From positions 1 through 64,000 of the forward strand of contig CALWJA010000063.1 in assembly GCA_944380875.1 (NCBI GenBank): 64,000 nt of DNA, in the 5' to 3' direction. This DNA comes from an uncultured Clostridia bacterium. GTDB taxonomy: Bacteria > Bacillota > Clostridia > Oscillospirales > Acutalibacteraceae. The notes below the pieces were generated by a model. That model had not been told where the DNA came from. It was given only the letters and a program-made list of their open reading frames with translations, and did no database searches. Each line of letters starts with the position of its first letter. The stretch's first letter is position 1. Position numbers and translations under genes: made by a program. This document shows, one piece after another, positions 8,450 to 16,410 of the stretch.

Positions 8450-9507
8450 GTTCCAGCTCCTTCCAAAACAATCTCACCACAAACGGCTGCCTGATTTTTA
8501 GAGATCTCCCGGTCCGCGGTTGTGTTTCCGACAAAATCTACATGCCATACAGCTCCTGTAGCGATCATAGCCCCAGCCAAATCGGTAGTATAGAATTTGC
8601 GTCCTGGCTCCAGTAAATAAAAGAAGTTTTGGATGGCCTTTCGGCACACTTTCGAAGCTCTTTCCAGGCTCCATCCGTTCTGAAGAGAAAGGGCTGCTTT
8701 TATAGGTATCGTTACCCTTTCGGCCGCTTCCACAGTAATTTTCACACCGATTTCCCTTTTTGTTTCCAAGTCCTCTCGAATTGTCTCCAAAACGCCTTCA
8801 TCGAAACTGTTCCCGCGGCTGTCTGCATATATGTTGATCTCTCCGTCATCTCCAACTGCTATCGAAACAGATCGCACCTGGGAATGCTGCATCACCGCAT
8901 CTCTATAATAGGAAAGGTTCCCTCCCTCAGGAGGATATTCCATCACCTGCAGCAGCCGTTTGCGCAGGCTTTCGTCCGATTCGGCGTCTTCCCCTCCGGA
9001 AAAAGCTTCCGGATTCGTTACGCCGTCAATACCGGAAGGTACCGTTATAAAATCCCGAATGGTGTTGGCAGCCGCATTTCCGTTTTCTCCCGGCAGTTCC
9101 GCCTCCGCTTCTACATCCACACTGGTTTCCTCATGCAGAAGCTTTGCTTCCTTCAGGGTGACATATCTTGCGCTTTCATCTCCATCCAGGGAACAAACCG
9201 TGCCGGCGGGGATGGTAATGGTATACCAGGAGGGGAGTATCACAGAAAAGCGCAGCTTTCCTCTTGCCTTTATGGCTTCCTTTCGGAAAACCCCTCTTTG
9301 GCGAGCCAATGATTCCAGCTCGGTCCCTTCCGCTGTATACGGATTTCTCTGCTTCTTCAGCCACTCCACGGCAGCCATGCAGGAAAAAATTTCCCCCGCC
9401 AGCACACGGATCCGTATATCCGTATCCGAAGCATACCGGGGTGGGAACCCCGCCAGCTCTTCATACCGTTTTTCCATACGTTCCACAAGTGCCTCATAGC
9501 TTTCCAT
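8446..9507 (-). CDS. Baseplate J-like protein (XkdT)
   Basis: 353 residues, the full length expected for PBSX XkdT / gpJ-like baseplate wedge proteins. Features: an N-terminal helical domain with the family motif YASDTDIRIRVLAGEIFSCMAAVEWL, a central segment with GTELESLARQRGVFRK, and the conserved GGEDAESDESLRKRLL block followed by GGNLSYYRDAVMQ (about 170-208) that marks this family. The reading frame is intact. Its ATG follows the gp25-like gene by 4 nt. Such proteins build the wedge of a contractile-tail baseplate, yet no sheath gene exists nearby. Confidence 0.88.
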   Translation of the reverse strand: MESYEALVERMEKRYEELAGFPPRYASDTDIRIRVLAGEIFSCMAAVEWLKKQRNPYTAEGTELESLARQRGVFRKEAIKARGKLRFSVILPSWYTITIPAGTVCSLDGDESARYVTLKEAKLLHEETSVDVEAEAELPGENGNAAANTIRDFITVPSGIDGVTNPEAFSGGEDAESDESLRKRLLQVMEYPPEGGNLSYYRDAVMQHSQVRSVSIAVGDDGEINIYADSRGNSFDEGVLETIREDLETKREIGVKITVEAAERVTIPIKAALSLQNGWSLERASKVCRKAIQNFFYLLEPGRKFYTTDLAGAMIATGAVWHVDFVGNTTADREISKNQAAVCGEIVLEGAGT

Positions 9508-9511
9508 ATTC

Positions 9512-9904
9512 TCACCTCCTGATTTCTATGGTCCGTATTCCGTGGGGAATCCGGACAGAGACGAAACACACATCTTCCTTCCACTCTGCCCGGATGGGTT
9601 CCGCCTCAGGAATCCGCTTTAAGGCCTGCCGGGCCATTTCCAAAAGCTCCGGGGGATCCTCCGTATCCCGCAGGCGGCTACCCATACTGCTGTCGTAGAC
9701 AAAACTTCCCAACGGCATGGAAAGGCAGATTTGTATTCTCTGCAAAAGCGCCTCTTCACCTGTCACCGCAAAAGGCATGGAACGATTGTCCCTTTTCAAA
9801 TCCCTGCTGTCAAAATCAAGAGCCGTGTCAAAGGCTTGCCGTGTTTTTGGTATGCTATCCTTTGCATATGCACTTGTATTGATTTTTTCTGTATTGCCAA
9901 ACAT
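9512..9904 (-). CDS. gp25/GpW-like baseplate protein (XkdS, DUF2634-like)
   Basis: 130 residues. The region TGEEALLQRIQICLSMPLGS followed by FVYDSSMGSRL is the typical core of DUF2634/XkdS and GPW_gp25 proteins, which start sheath polymerisation in contractile tails. The C-terminal beta segment (EDVCFVSVRIPHGIRTIEIRR) fits as well. ATG 9904 has GGGGAAGAAAGC upstream. Finding a sheath-initiator type protein without a sheath gene in the same cluster is odd. Confidence 0.75.
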   Translation of the reverse strand: MFGNTEKINTSAYAKDSIPKTRQAFDTALDFDSRDLKRDNRSMPFAVTGEEALLQRIQICLSMPLGSFVYDSSMGSRLRDTEDPPELLEMARQALKRIPEAEPIRAEWKEDVCFVSVRIPHGIRTIEIRR

Positions 9905-9926
9905 GCTTTCTTCCCCTTTATTCCTC

Positions 9927-10268
9927 TTATTCTGCAGCAGGAAAGACCTTTCCGTTTATTTCCACTTCCCCGTTGTTTTTCAGATATATGCAGGCATTTC
10001 CTTTGGAGAAAAGCAATAGTTCTCCCGGTTCCACAGAAAATCCTTCGGGATTTTCCATGGCAGTTCCCACACAGGCAGCTCCTTTGTTTGTCTCCACTAC
10101 CACCGCCTGCGCATAGGAGGGAGGCGCATACAGAATTCCCCATGGTCCGCAGTAAACAAATTCCGTTTTGGTTTTTTGTTCGCTGGATCCCTCGGAAGAA
10201 CGGACACGGGATACATCCGCGGCCGGTTTCCGTTTGCCTGCTTCCACAATTTGCTTAGAAATCCACAA
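9927..10268 (-). CDS. Small baseplate spike-type protein (XkdR/gpV-like position)
   Basis: 113 residues from a TTG start at 10268, with AAAGAGGTGA about 9 nt upstream overlapping the previous stop. By position between the hub (XkdQ-like) and gp25 (XkdS-like) genes it corresponds to XkdR/DUF2577 or a short gpV. The C-terminal half, SVEPGELLLFSKGNACIYLK then NNGEVEINGKVF, looks like the OB/beta-spike part of gpV-type puncturing proteins. No metal-binding tip motif is visible. The family call rests partly on synteny. Confidence 0.55.
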   Translation of the reverse strand: MWISKQIVEAGKRKPAADVSRVRSSEGSSEQKTKTEFVYCGPWGILYAPPSYAQAVVVETNKGAACVGTAMENPEGFSVEPGELLLFSKGNACIYLKNNGEVEINGKVFPAAE

Positions 10269-10277
10269 TGGATTTGT

Positions 10278-11228
10278 TCACCTCTTTCTCCGCAAAATAC
10301 ACCTGCAGTTTTCCCCTTTGCTGGAAAGGCTGTATCGAAGTTCCGAAATATAAAGCCCCTCCATTCGAATGCCTTCCCGGAAAAGTTCCAGGGAAGCGGG
10401 GGTTCCTATTCCCTCTTTGGGAAATCCCGGGCATACGATCTCTACGCAGAAGGCGTTTTTTTCCCCTTTGAGAAGGGCTTCCTCGGCCTGTTCCCGGCTG
10501 CCGGTGAGAAGCCTTCTCCGTCGGATCCCCAGTTTTTGAGCATTTTCATTTAGAACGGAAACCGCATACCTTTCTGTATCATCCGGCCTCAAAAGGATCT
10601 CTGAATATCTTTCGCAAAGTTCTTCCACTATGGAAAACTCCCATACAGGAATGTCTTTTCCAAACCGCAGCACGTCTCCGGCTTTTTCCACACTCCGGCA
10701 AGCTTCCAGCCGGTTCCCTTTCGCCTGGAGAGACGCCTTAAGATACCGGCTGCAAAAAAGGGAAAGGACTTCCCATTCACTCATCCCTTTGGAAATAGTA
10801 AAAGGAGCCACAAATCCATTTGTTTCTCCCCTGCACTCTGTAAAGCCGTAGGGTTTTCCATGGCGCTCAAAAAGGATAGGAAGGGACGCATACGAATACG
10901 TCTGTGGGATCGCTTCGTTGTCCAATAATAGGGCAGCCTGGCTTCGGGCTGTGATCTCCAGCACATGCTCCCCGGAAGAAGCCGTATGCCGAAGCTCGTC
11001 GATGGGGCCGAAGAAGGCCGTTTCCCCTCCTTCCCCGCAGATCTCCAGAAAAACCGGCTCCTGTTCCTGAAAGGAGTTTTTCCAGGGAAATACTCCCGCA
11101 AAAGCGTCTGCCGGCGTGTTTTCCTCCATGGAAAGGGACACCTCTATGGGATCTCCCAAAGGGATTCGTTCTTCCTTAGGTCCGTATGCCGTATATGTAA
11201 AATGGGGATGCCTATACCATTGGGTCAT
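10278..11228 (-). CDS. Tail hub protein (XkdQ / gpD-like)
   Basis: 316 residues, the normal length of PBSX XkdQ. Such proteins form the trimeric hub on which the tail tube is built (T4 gp27/Mu gp44 fold). Seen: a beta-rich N-terminal part, the central FFGPIDELRHTASSGEHVLEI block and LLLDNEAIPQTYSYAS, which is the usual 'ARSQAALLLDNEA' element, and a C-terminal domain with HxLxR-like spacing. The gene overlaps the end of the LysM gene by 4 nt. Intact frame. Confidence 0.78.
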   Translation of the reverse strand: MTQWYRHPHFTYTAYGPKEERIPLGDPIEVSLSMEENTPADAFAGVFPWKNSFQEQEPVFLEICGEGGETAFFGPIDELRHTASSGEHVLEITARSQAALLLDNEAIPQTYSYASLPILFERHGKPYGFTECRGETNGFVAPFTISKGMSEWEVLSLFCSRYLKASLQAKGNRLEACRSVEKAGDVLRFGKDIPVWEFSIVEELCERYSEILLRPDDTERYAVSVLNENAQKLGIRRRRLLTGSREQAEEALLKGEKNAFCVEIVCPGFPKEGIGTPASLELFREGIRMEGLYISELRYSLSSKGENCRCILRRKR

Positions 11229-11746
11229 TCCGCCGTCCTCCCTGCCTGCAGGATTTTCCCTTCTTCCAGATCATTGATCCAGGGGATCCGATTTTGCTCC
11301 AGCCATATTTCCAAGGGAATCCCCGTTTCCGCCTGCACCCTCCAAAGAGAATCCTTTTCCTTGCATACATAGACCGTTTCTTTTTCCGCTAAACACGGTT
11401 TATCCTCTTCTGTGAAAGCAAAGGAGTAATGGGTTTCTCCGGGTCTTCCCAGGGCATTCAGTTTCAGAGAGGAAAATACAGCCAAAAAAGGAGGAAAACC
11501 CGGCATGGAAAGAGTTCCCGCTCCCCCTTCCTCAAATACTTGGGCCAGCCGGCGAAACTGCCTGAGAGAATCTTCCCCAAAAAAGCAGCCTTTTCCGGTG
11601 ACAATCCGTTTTTTCCGGCCCATGTCCTGCAGGAGAGAGCCTTTCAGCGGCAGCACCTTTTCCTGCAAATTCCGGTCATAGGAAACCGTAATCTCTGAAG
11701 GGTTCACGGGCCATCGGTATTTTTTAAATTGCATCGTAAGGCTCAT
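11225..11746 (-). CDS. LysM-type tail/baseplate hub protein (XkdP-like)
   Basis: 173 residues. The N-terminal domain (about 1-115) has the pattern RWPVNPSEITVSYDRNLQEK with GEDSLRQFRRLAQVFEEGG, typical of XkdP-like proteins. The C-terminal 50 residues form a LysM module (VYVCKEKDSLWRVQAETG then LEQNRIPWINDLEEGKILQ). XkdP normally sits directly after the tape-measure gene; here it directly follows a 38-codon ORF whose stop overlaps its ATG (ATGA). Its presence marks the right edge of the missing tail-tube module. Confidence 0.78.
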   Translation of the reverse strand: MSLTMQFKKYRWPVNPSEITVSYDRNLQEKVLPLKGSLLQDMGRKKRIVTGKGCFFGEDSLRQFRRLAQVFEEGGAGTLSMPGFPPFLAVFSSLKLNALGRPGETHYSFAFTEEDKPCLAEKETVYVCKEKDSLWRVQAETGIPLEIWLEQNRIPWINDLEEGKILQAGRTAE

Positions 11747-11859
11747 CCCTCTTCTCCCTCCAAATCCAGATTTCGCGGAAACCTTCGGGATTCCCGCTCG
11801 ATTTCTTCCGAAATCCGCTCCGTTTCCGTTCCTAAGTTTTGCCGCAGGTTCTCTTCCAT
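11743..11859 (-). CDS. 38-codon ORF at the tail-module junction
   Basis: ATG 11859 to TGA 11743 encodes MEENLRQNLGTETERISEEI followed by ERESRRFPRNLDLEGEEG. A strong ribosome binding site, TAAGGAGGAGAGAGG, precedes it and its stop overlaps the XkdP ATG (ATGA), so it should be translated and coupled to XkdP. The protein is highly acidic and charged, with a likely amphipathic helix at 3-27. It occupies the place where sheath, tube, chaperone and tape-measure genes (about 6-8 kb) stand in PBSX. It could be a remnant, such as the C terminus of a tail chaperone, or a new small gene. I recognise no family. Confidence 0.7.
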   Translation of the reverse strand: MEENLRQNLGTETERISEEIERESRRFPRNLDLEGEEG

Positions 11860-11933
11860 CCTCTCTCCTCCTTAAAGCCCGCCTCTGTCCCTTCCCGTTT
11901 CGTTTTTACTCCCTTATTCCGGCATCACAGCCT

Positions 11934-12221
11934 TCAGCCGCTGCAGAAAGCACCCTGCTCTTCCTTGAGGATGGCCCACTCATACAGTTTTTCCTTCCCC
12001 AAAAAGGCCGAGTCTCCCCGCAGGACCACCAGGTGTTTCTCCCCAAAAGTCACCTTTTCGCCGGAGGACATTCCGCTTCCCGCAGGAGCCGCACACCAGT
12101 ATTCCTCCCCATTTTCCTGCGTCTTTCGCAGAGGGCGCAAAAGCGCCCTAGTCTCTTTTCCCCGGATCATAACCGGGCTTCCGTATTTGCGGATTGCGTA
12201 ATCCACTCTCAGGCCGCTCAT
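11934..12221 (-). CDS. Head-tail joining protein, XkdH/YqbH-like
   Basis: 95 residues from ATG 12221 (protein MSGLRVDYAIRKYGSPVMIR), chosen over the longer frame because AAAGGAGCAGAG lies upstream and the longer version would overlap the previous gene. The core RVDYAIRKYGSPVMI plus a beta-rich remainder fits PBSX-type XkdH/YqbH stopper-like proteins that close the head connector. Family call from position and pattern, moderate confidence. After it, the next expected genes (XkdI, XkdJ, sheath XkdK, tube XkdM, XkdN, tape measure XkdO) are missing. Confidence 0.6.
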   Translation of the reverse strand: MSGLRVDYAIRKYGSPVMIRGKETRALLRPLRKTQENGEEYWCAAPAGSGMSSGEKVTFGEKHLVVLRGDSAFLGKEKLYEWAILKEEQGAFCSG

Positions 12222-12240
12222 ACCGTTTCTCTCTGCTCCT

Positions 12241-12630
12241 TTATACTCCAATTCCCGGTTTGGGAAAGGGCCGCATCTGCTGAAATACAAAATCTGTATC
12301 CCGTAGGCATCCGGCCGCAGCGTTTCTGTATTCTTCCCAGATTTTTCTGGCTTTTTCTGAAAGGGCGATGTCCTTTTTCACCTGAATTTCCCCGGATGCA
12401 AAACTTTCCGGAGCTCGAACCCCTTCCAAAAGTGCCCACCGGTAAAAAGCCAGAGCCGCGGCGGCCCCATGCAAAAGTTCTTCTTCCTGGGCAGTGAGGG
12501 AACTTTTTGCCATCCCTTCCACCTGCGCCGCCGCATCCCGGCACAAAAGGCTGTGCCGCTGGGCTTCTTCTTGCTCCATTCCGGCAAGAGCCGCAAAGCG
12601 CTCTGTCAGAGCCTGCATGTCCCAATTCAT
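12241..12630 (-). CDS. Head-tail connector/adaptor protein (YqbG/gp6-like position)
   Basis: 129 residues, mainly alpha-helical: two long helices (about 5-55 and 80-110), with FYRWALLEGVR between them. Encoded directly after the major capsid protein (stop TAA and ATG adjacent), the place of YqbG/HK97 gp6-type adaptors. No sequence motif is decisive; the assignment rests on position, size and helical character. Confidence 0.55.
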   Translation of the reverse strand: MNWDMQALTERFAALAGMEQEEAQRHSLLCRDAAAQVEGMAKSSLTAQEEELLHGAAAALAFYRWALLEGVRAPESFASGEIQVKKDIALSEKARKIWEEYRNAAAGCLRDTDFVFQQMRPFPKPGIGV

Positions 12631-13647
12631 TTACGCACCCTTATAGGTAAGAACCTTGCAGGCGCCGTCGAAGATTCGGGAGAATCCTGTAATGGTGCTG
12701 ATAACCGCTCTTTCCAGCTGACGATCAATCAGCTTATCGGATTCTGTAAGCACATCGCCGGCCTGTACCATTTCCAGGGCGCAGGTTTTATCCAATGCAA
12801 TGATTTTTTCTTCTTCCAAGCTGGGCACATGAATCAGATTGGCACCAAGAGGTGTAATCAATTTTCCCGTTCCCTGGAAAGTAAGACCCGCCTGGGAATC
12901 CTGGAACTGGGTAATTTCCAGAAGATCCTTCATAGCCGCTGTAGACGCCAGCGCTGTGTTCATGGAATAAGGCGCCAGAGCTCCCCAAAGGGATACCATA
13001 TCGCCGTAAGCGGGCTTCTCCCCGGAAGTAGTGATTGTAGCCGCAGGTGTCTTGCCGTCGTCCCCGTTAAGCAGAACCGCAATAGCGTCTTTAAGCTGCG
13101 CGCGGGCAATATAGGCTCCGATCTGGCGGAGGGTTACGGTAAAAAGATCCAATTTCTGAAACCGGATGGCTTCATAAGAGGAAACCAGCATTCTCCCTCT
13201 TTTCTGGAGCTTTACCAGTGTGTCTTTCGTCCTGACCACCGTTTCGGGAATAGCGGCTCCCTCCGCTACCGGCTTCAGGGTCTTATCATCCTCCGAAAGA
13301 TCGGAGGTAATGGTGCGGTAATCCATGCCGTCAATTTTAGTCACTGTGGCTACAATGGAAGGCAGTACGTCCGCCTGTTCCATCCCCTGGCGTACAGCCC
13401 GGCTAATATATTCCGGAAACAGCGCAGCAGAAGACGAAGTCTGAAAGAATTTTTCCACCGGATCAGATCCGCTTCCTCCTACCCGAATGTCAAAACGCTT
13501 GAGCTGGCGCTGGTAAGCGTCCATTCCCTCAAGGGGTGTGCCCCTGTAGTTTTCCGAAGGATCCATCTCCTCCAAAACCTGAGAAAAATTTTTGTGGGGC
13601 ACAGTGTACATGCCTTTTTCCAAAGTTACCGATTCAAATCCTGCCAT
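12631..13647 (-). CDS. Major capsid protein (XkdG-type, HK97 fold)
   Basis: 338 residues, full length for the PBSX XkdG family. Seen: an N-terminal arm with helical content, SSSAALFPEYISRAVRQGME, the E-loop-like ATVTKIDGMDYRTITSDLSE, the spine helix region VKLQKRGRMLVSSYEAIRFQ, and a C-terminal P-domain-like end KLIDRQLERAVISTITGFSR. ATG 13647 is preceded by GAGGAGGAGATAAA. Assembles the icosahedral head. The intact frame suggests either recent loss of the tail module or ongoing selection. Confidence 0.85.
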   Translation of the reverse strand: MAGFESVTLEKGMYTVPHKNFSQVLEEMDPSENYRGTPLEGMDAYQRQLKRFDIRVGGSGSDPVEKFFQTSSSAALFPEYISRAVRQGMEQADVLPSIVATVTKIDGMDYRTITSDLSEDDKTLKPVAEGAAIPETVVRTKDTLVKLQKRGRMLVSSYEAIRFQKLDLFTVTLRQIGAYIARAQLKDAIAVLLNGDDGKTPAATITTSGEKPAYGDMVSLWGALAPYSMNTALASTAAMKDLLEITQFQDSQAGLTFQGTGKLITPLGANLIHVPSLEEEKIIALDKTCALEMVQAGDVLTESDKLIDRQLERAVISTITGFSRIFDGACKVLTYKGA

Positions 13648-13679
13648 TTTATCTCCTCCTCAAAATCACGTATTGGGGC

Positions 13680-14036
13680 TTACAGAAGAATGCCCGCTGT
13701 CTCGCCGGTGGTATCAACAGAAACTACCAGAAGTTCTCTTCCGGCTGTAACTGCCTCCGAATCGGCCTTTTTCATGCCGCCGTTTCCATCCGCACAAAGG
13801 AACTGATATCCCACTGTGGGAGCTGTGCCGGAATACGCCACCTCGGCATATCCTGCCAGCTGAACGGCCGCAAACCCGCCTCTGTTGGAAAGCACCACGC
13901 CGGCAAATTTTTCGCCGGCCCCGCAGGCGGATACCTGTCCGTTTCCGGATACTTTCACCACATCCCCCGGATTCAGCCCATCCTCCGCTTCAAAAGTAGC
14001 CGCATTTTCCTTCCAACCATTAAACGATACTGTCAT
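13680..14036 (-). CDS. Small capsid-associated (decoration/DUF2190-like) protein
   Basis: 118 residues, beta-rich, with repeated Val/Gly pairs: NPGDVVKVSGNGQVSACGAGEKFAGVVLSN and a C-terminal GRELLVVSVDT. Lying between protease and major capsid genes, as head-decoration proteins of the DUF2190 or gpD type do. Good ribosome binding site (ATGGAGGCAAAAAA) before ATG 14036. The decoration role is inferred from position and fold-like pattern. Confidence 0.6.
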   Translation of the reverse strand: MTVSFNGWKENAATFEAEDGLNPGDVVKVSGNGQVSACGAGEKFAGVVLSNRGGFAAVQLAGYAEVAYSGTAPTVGYQFLCADGNGGMKKADSEAVTAGRELLVVSVDTTGETAGILL

Positions 14037-14097
14037 TTTTTTGCCTCCATTTCTTTTTGTGTTGTATTTCTCCTACAATCCAAGGCGTTCCTGCGTC

Positions 14098-15171
14098 TTA
14101 GATCGTATAGGGATCTTTTTCCGTTCCATCCTCATATCCCGTATTTCCTTCTTTTTTTGCGGGATACAGCTGCGGGTGAAGAGGATATTTCTCCTGAGCC
14201 GTGTGTAAAAAGGCTTTTTCCAATGCCTTCAGATCCTCCAGGGAAAGATTCTCCGCCATCCTGCAAAGGATACCTTCTTCCAGCTTCGGGAAAATAAGCC
14301 CGCCCAGTTTTCGGATGGTGTCCCTGAGTTCTTTGCTATACGTTCTTCCCGCCGCAGCTTCCTTTTCCAAATTTTCCAGGCAGCAAGCCATTTTTTCGCA
14401 GTTTTCCGCCGAGATATGCATTCCGTCCCGAGCCTTTCGAAGCTGTATTGCAGCCGCCTGCCCCGCGTTCTCGTCCTTCCATACCAGTTCCATAATTTCT
14501 CCTGCACCCTCCTCATCATATGCAAATTGTTTGATTACACCGGCTTCCCGTTGGGCCGGGACAGCAACAAAAGACCATTCATACGCGTCCACCGGGTCTT
14601 CCAAAATGTCCGCGCAGAGTTTTCCCTCGTAAAGCTGCCCTTTCCGATGGGTGCAGGAACGTTGTTTTCTATCTGCTCCGCAAATGGAGCAAACCTGCTT
14701 TTCCACCGCGCAGCCTACGCTGACTTCCTTATGTATGCCGCTTTCCAACCCAAGAATCAAACGGTCGTTTTCCCCGCCTCTGGGGATATACGCTCTGGCC
14801 ACCAGACGTGTATAAGGTTCTCCCGCCTGGGTTTTTCTGCCCGGAATTTCTTCCACCCGGCAGCTAAAGATTCTGGCCGCCTGGTTTCTGGCGTCGGGTG
14901 TATGGTTGAAGATTCCCGTTTTCCCCTCGAAAAGCGGAGCCAGCTTTCTAAGAGACGAAATGCTGAAGCGCTCTAAATCCCTATCCGTCTCATTGTCGCA
15001 AAGAACTACCGTAAACGTATACAATTCCTCCGGCCGGAACGCCCGCCTGGTATATCGGCCGATCTGTTCCATCTCTTCCGGGCCCGGTGTTCCGTTTTCC
15101 CCGTCAGCCTCCTGCAGAATTTCTTCTTTTTCTTCTATTTCCTGAGCCGCCATGGTATATTGTTTTATCAT
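14098..15171 (-). CDS. XkdF-like prohead protease/scaffold protein with zinc-finger-like insert
   Basis: 357 residues from ATG 15171 (GAAGGGGGAAGAGGG upstream), overlapping the portal stop by 4 nt. The N-terminal two thirds match XkdF-type prohead proteins. Candidate catalytic residues are His90 in FNHTPDA and Ser151 in HKEVSVGCAV, as in the HK97/U9/U35 prohead protease fold. Directly after the serine is a CxxC...CxH cluster (Cys161, Cys164, Cys173, His175), followed by the EDPVDAYEWSFVAVPAQREA block. The C-terminal third is helical and charged, as expected of a scaffold. No separate scaffold gene exists. Confidence 0.75.
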   Translation of the reverse strand: MIKQYTMAAQEIEEKEEILQEADGENGTPGPEEMEQIGRYTRRAFRPEELYTFTVVLCDNETDRDLERFSISSLRKLAPLFEGKTGIFNHTPDARNQAARIFSCRVEEIPGRKTQAGEPYTRLVARAYIPRGGENDRLILGLESGIHKEVSVGCAVEKQVCSICGADRKQRSCTHRKGQLYEGKLCADILEDPVDAYEWSFVAVPAQREAGVIKQFAYDEEGAGEIMELVWKDENAGQAAAIQLRKARDGMHISAENCEKMACCLENLEKEAAAGRTYSKELRDTIRKLGGLIFPKLEEGILCRMAENLSLEDLKALEKAFLHTAQEKYPLHPQLYPAKKEGNTGYEDGTEKDPYTI

Positions 15172-16409
15172 GCTTTTCCCTCTTCCCCCTTCTTCAAAGT
15201 TTGTTCCAGCTGCAAAGCCCTGGCATTCAGCCACCGGGCATTGGCATTTTCCGTTTCGTCCTGAAGGGTAATCTCATCCCATAGGATTTCATAATCCTGC
15301 GCCTTTCCTTCCAGCCGAAACCAGAGACCGCAGATTTTTCGGATAGCCGGCTCCAAAAGCCTTCTGTAAAACTCCAGTTCGCTTGTAAGAATATCCGCCT
15401 GCTGGCTGGACATCCGTTCCGTAGAAGACCAAGATAGCCCCAAGAGAAAAGGAGGAAGCCCAAGCTTGGCTACAATCTGTTCCAGCATCTGCCGGACGGG
15501 AACTTCGCTGTCCAGAATTTTCCCGTCCGCTCCGATGGTTTGGATGGACACATCTCCCACGGCCACAAAATCCGACGGTGCCTCATTTTGCATAGCCTTG
15601 CGCCATTCTCCCGCTATCTGGGACGCTCTTTCCCGGGCAAAAGCCCGATCTCCATCGTTTCCCGGCTTATAGGTAACGGCAAAACGGACATCGCCTACCC
15701 GCTCCCAATTGATTCCCATGCTGCGATAGATTTTCAAAAGGATCTCTGTAACAAAAGGCAGGCTCCTCAGGATAGAAACGCCCCAGGGCGTCCCCGGTTC
15801 CGGGCATAAAGCCGTGGAAAACACCAGTTCCGGCCAGGGAAGGGGCTTTGCCTCTCCGTTTTCCCGCGTTAATATTTTCATTTCCAAAGGGGATTCCTGC
15901 CGCAGTTCCACGTCGTCCAGAGAGGCGTTATACAAAGCCCCTATATGGCCTTCGGCATCTAAAACGATTTCACCCACTGCCGTTCCGTATAAAAGAAGCT
16001 GTTCCAGGTAGGAATCCAGAAAGCTTTGGATTCCTTGCTGGGCTCCGTTTACAGGAACAGAGCAGAGAAATTGAGAAATCAGCCTCTGCTCTTCCGGATT
16101 CCTGCATGTAACCTGAAAACCTCCCGCCAGCCGGATAATTTTTCCGATGGCTGCATCAATAATAGGGACATGGTCCCGCAGGGCCTTATACAGCCTTCTT
16201 TCTCCCGGATCCGGCGTTGGGGAAAATCTCCCTCCATAAAACCGGAATGGATCCCGGCTTCCGGTCTGCACAGCCTTAACCGGAATCCCTCCGGGCTGCC
16301 CGCTTCCGGCTTTTAAAGTTCCCGGAATTTCGCAACCGCTTTCTCCGTTTCTTTTCCGGGAACGATTCCAAAAAGCGGACCATTTGTTTTTCTTTTTTTC
16401 TGTATCCAA
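15168..16409 (-). CDS. Phage portal protein (XkdE-like)
   Basis: 413 residues, full portal length for the PBSX/HK97-like family. TTG start at 16409 with GGGGAGG 5 nt upstream, just after the terminase stop. Seen: HVPIIDAAIGKIIRLAGG, the clip/stem region LYNASLDDVELRQE, then PWGVSILRSLPFVTEILLKI and the conserved C-terminal LGLPPFLLGLSWSSTERMSS followed by QQADILTSELEFYRRLLEP. Portal dodecamers form the DNA-entry vertex and dock the terminase. Intact. Confidence 0.87.
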   Translation of the reverse strand: MDTEKKKNKWSAFWNRSRKRNGESGCEIPGTLKAGSGQPGGIPVKAVQTGSRDPFRFYGGRFSPTPDPGERRLYKALRDHVPIIDAAIGKIIRLAGGFQVTCRNPEEQRLISQFLCSVPVNGAQQGIQSFLDSYLEQLLLYGTAVGEIVLDAEGHIGALYNASLDDVELRQESPLEMKILTRENGEAKPLPWPELVFSTALCPEPGTPWGVSILRSLPFVTEILLKIYRSMGINWERVGDVRFAVTYKPGNDGDRAFARERASQIAGEWRKAMQNEAPSDFVAVGDVSIQTIGADGKILDSEVPVRQMLEQIVAKLGLPPFLLGLSWSSTERMSSQQADILTSELEFYRRLLEPAIRKICGLWFRLEGKAQDYEILWDEITLQDETENANARWLNARALQLEQTLKKGEEGKA

Positions 16410-16410
16410 A

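Noticed and set aside
12469..13806. 445-residue open frame antisense to the capsid gene
   Set aside because: No family similarity, no start signal; sense gene is well supported.
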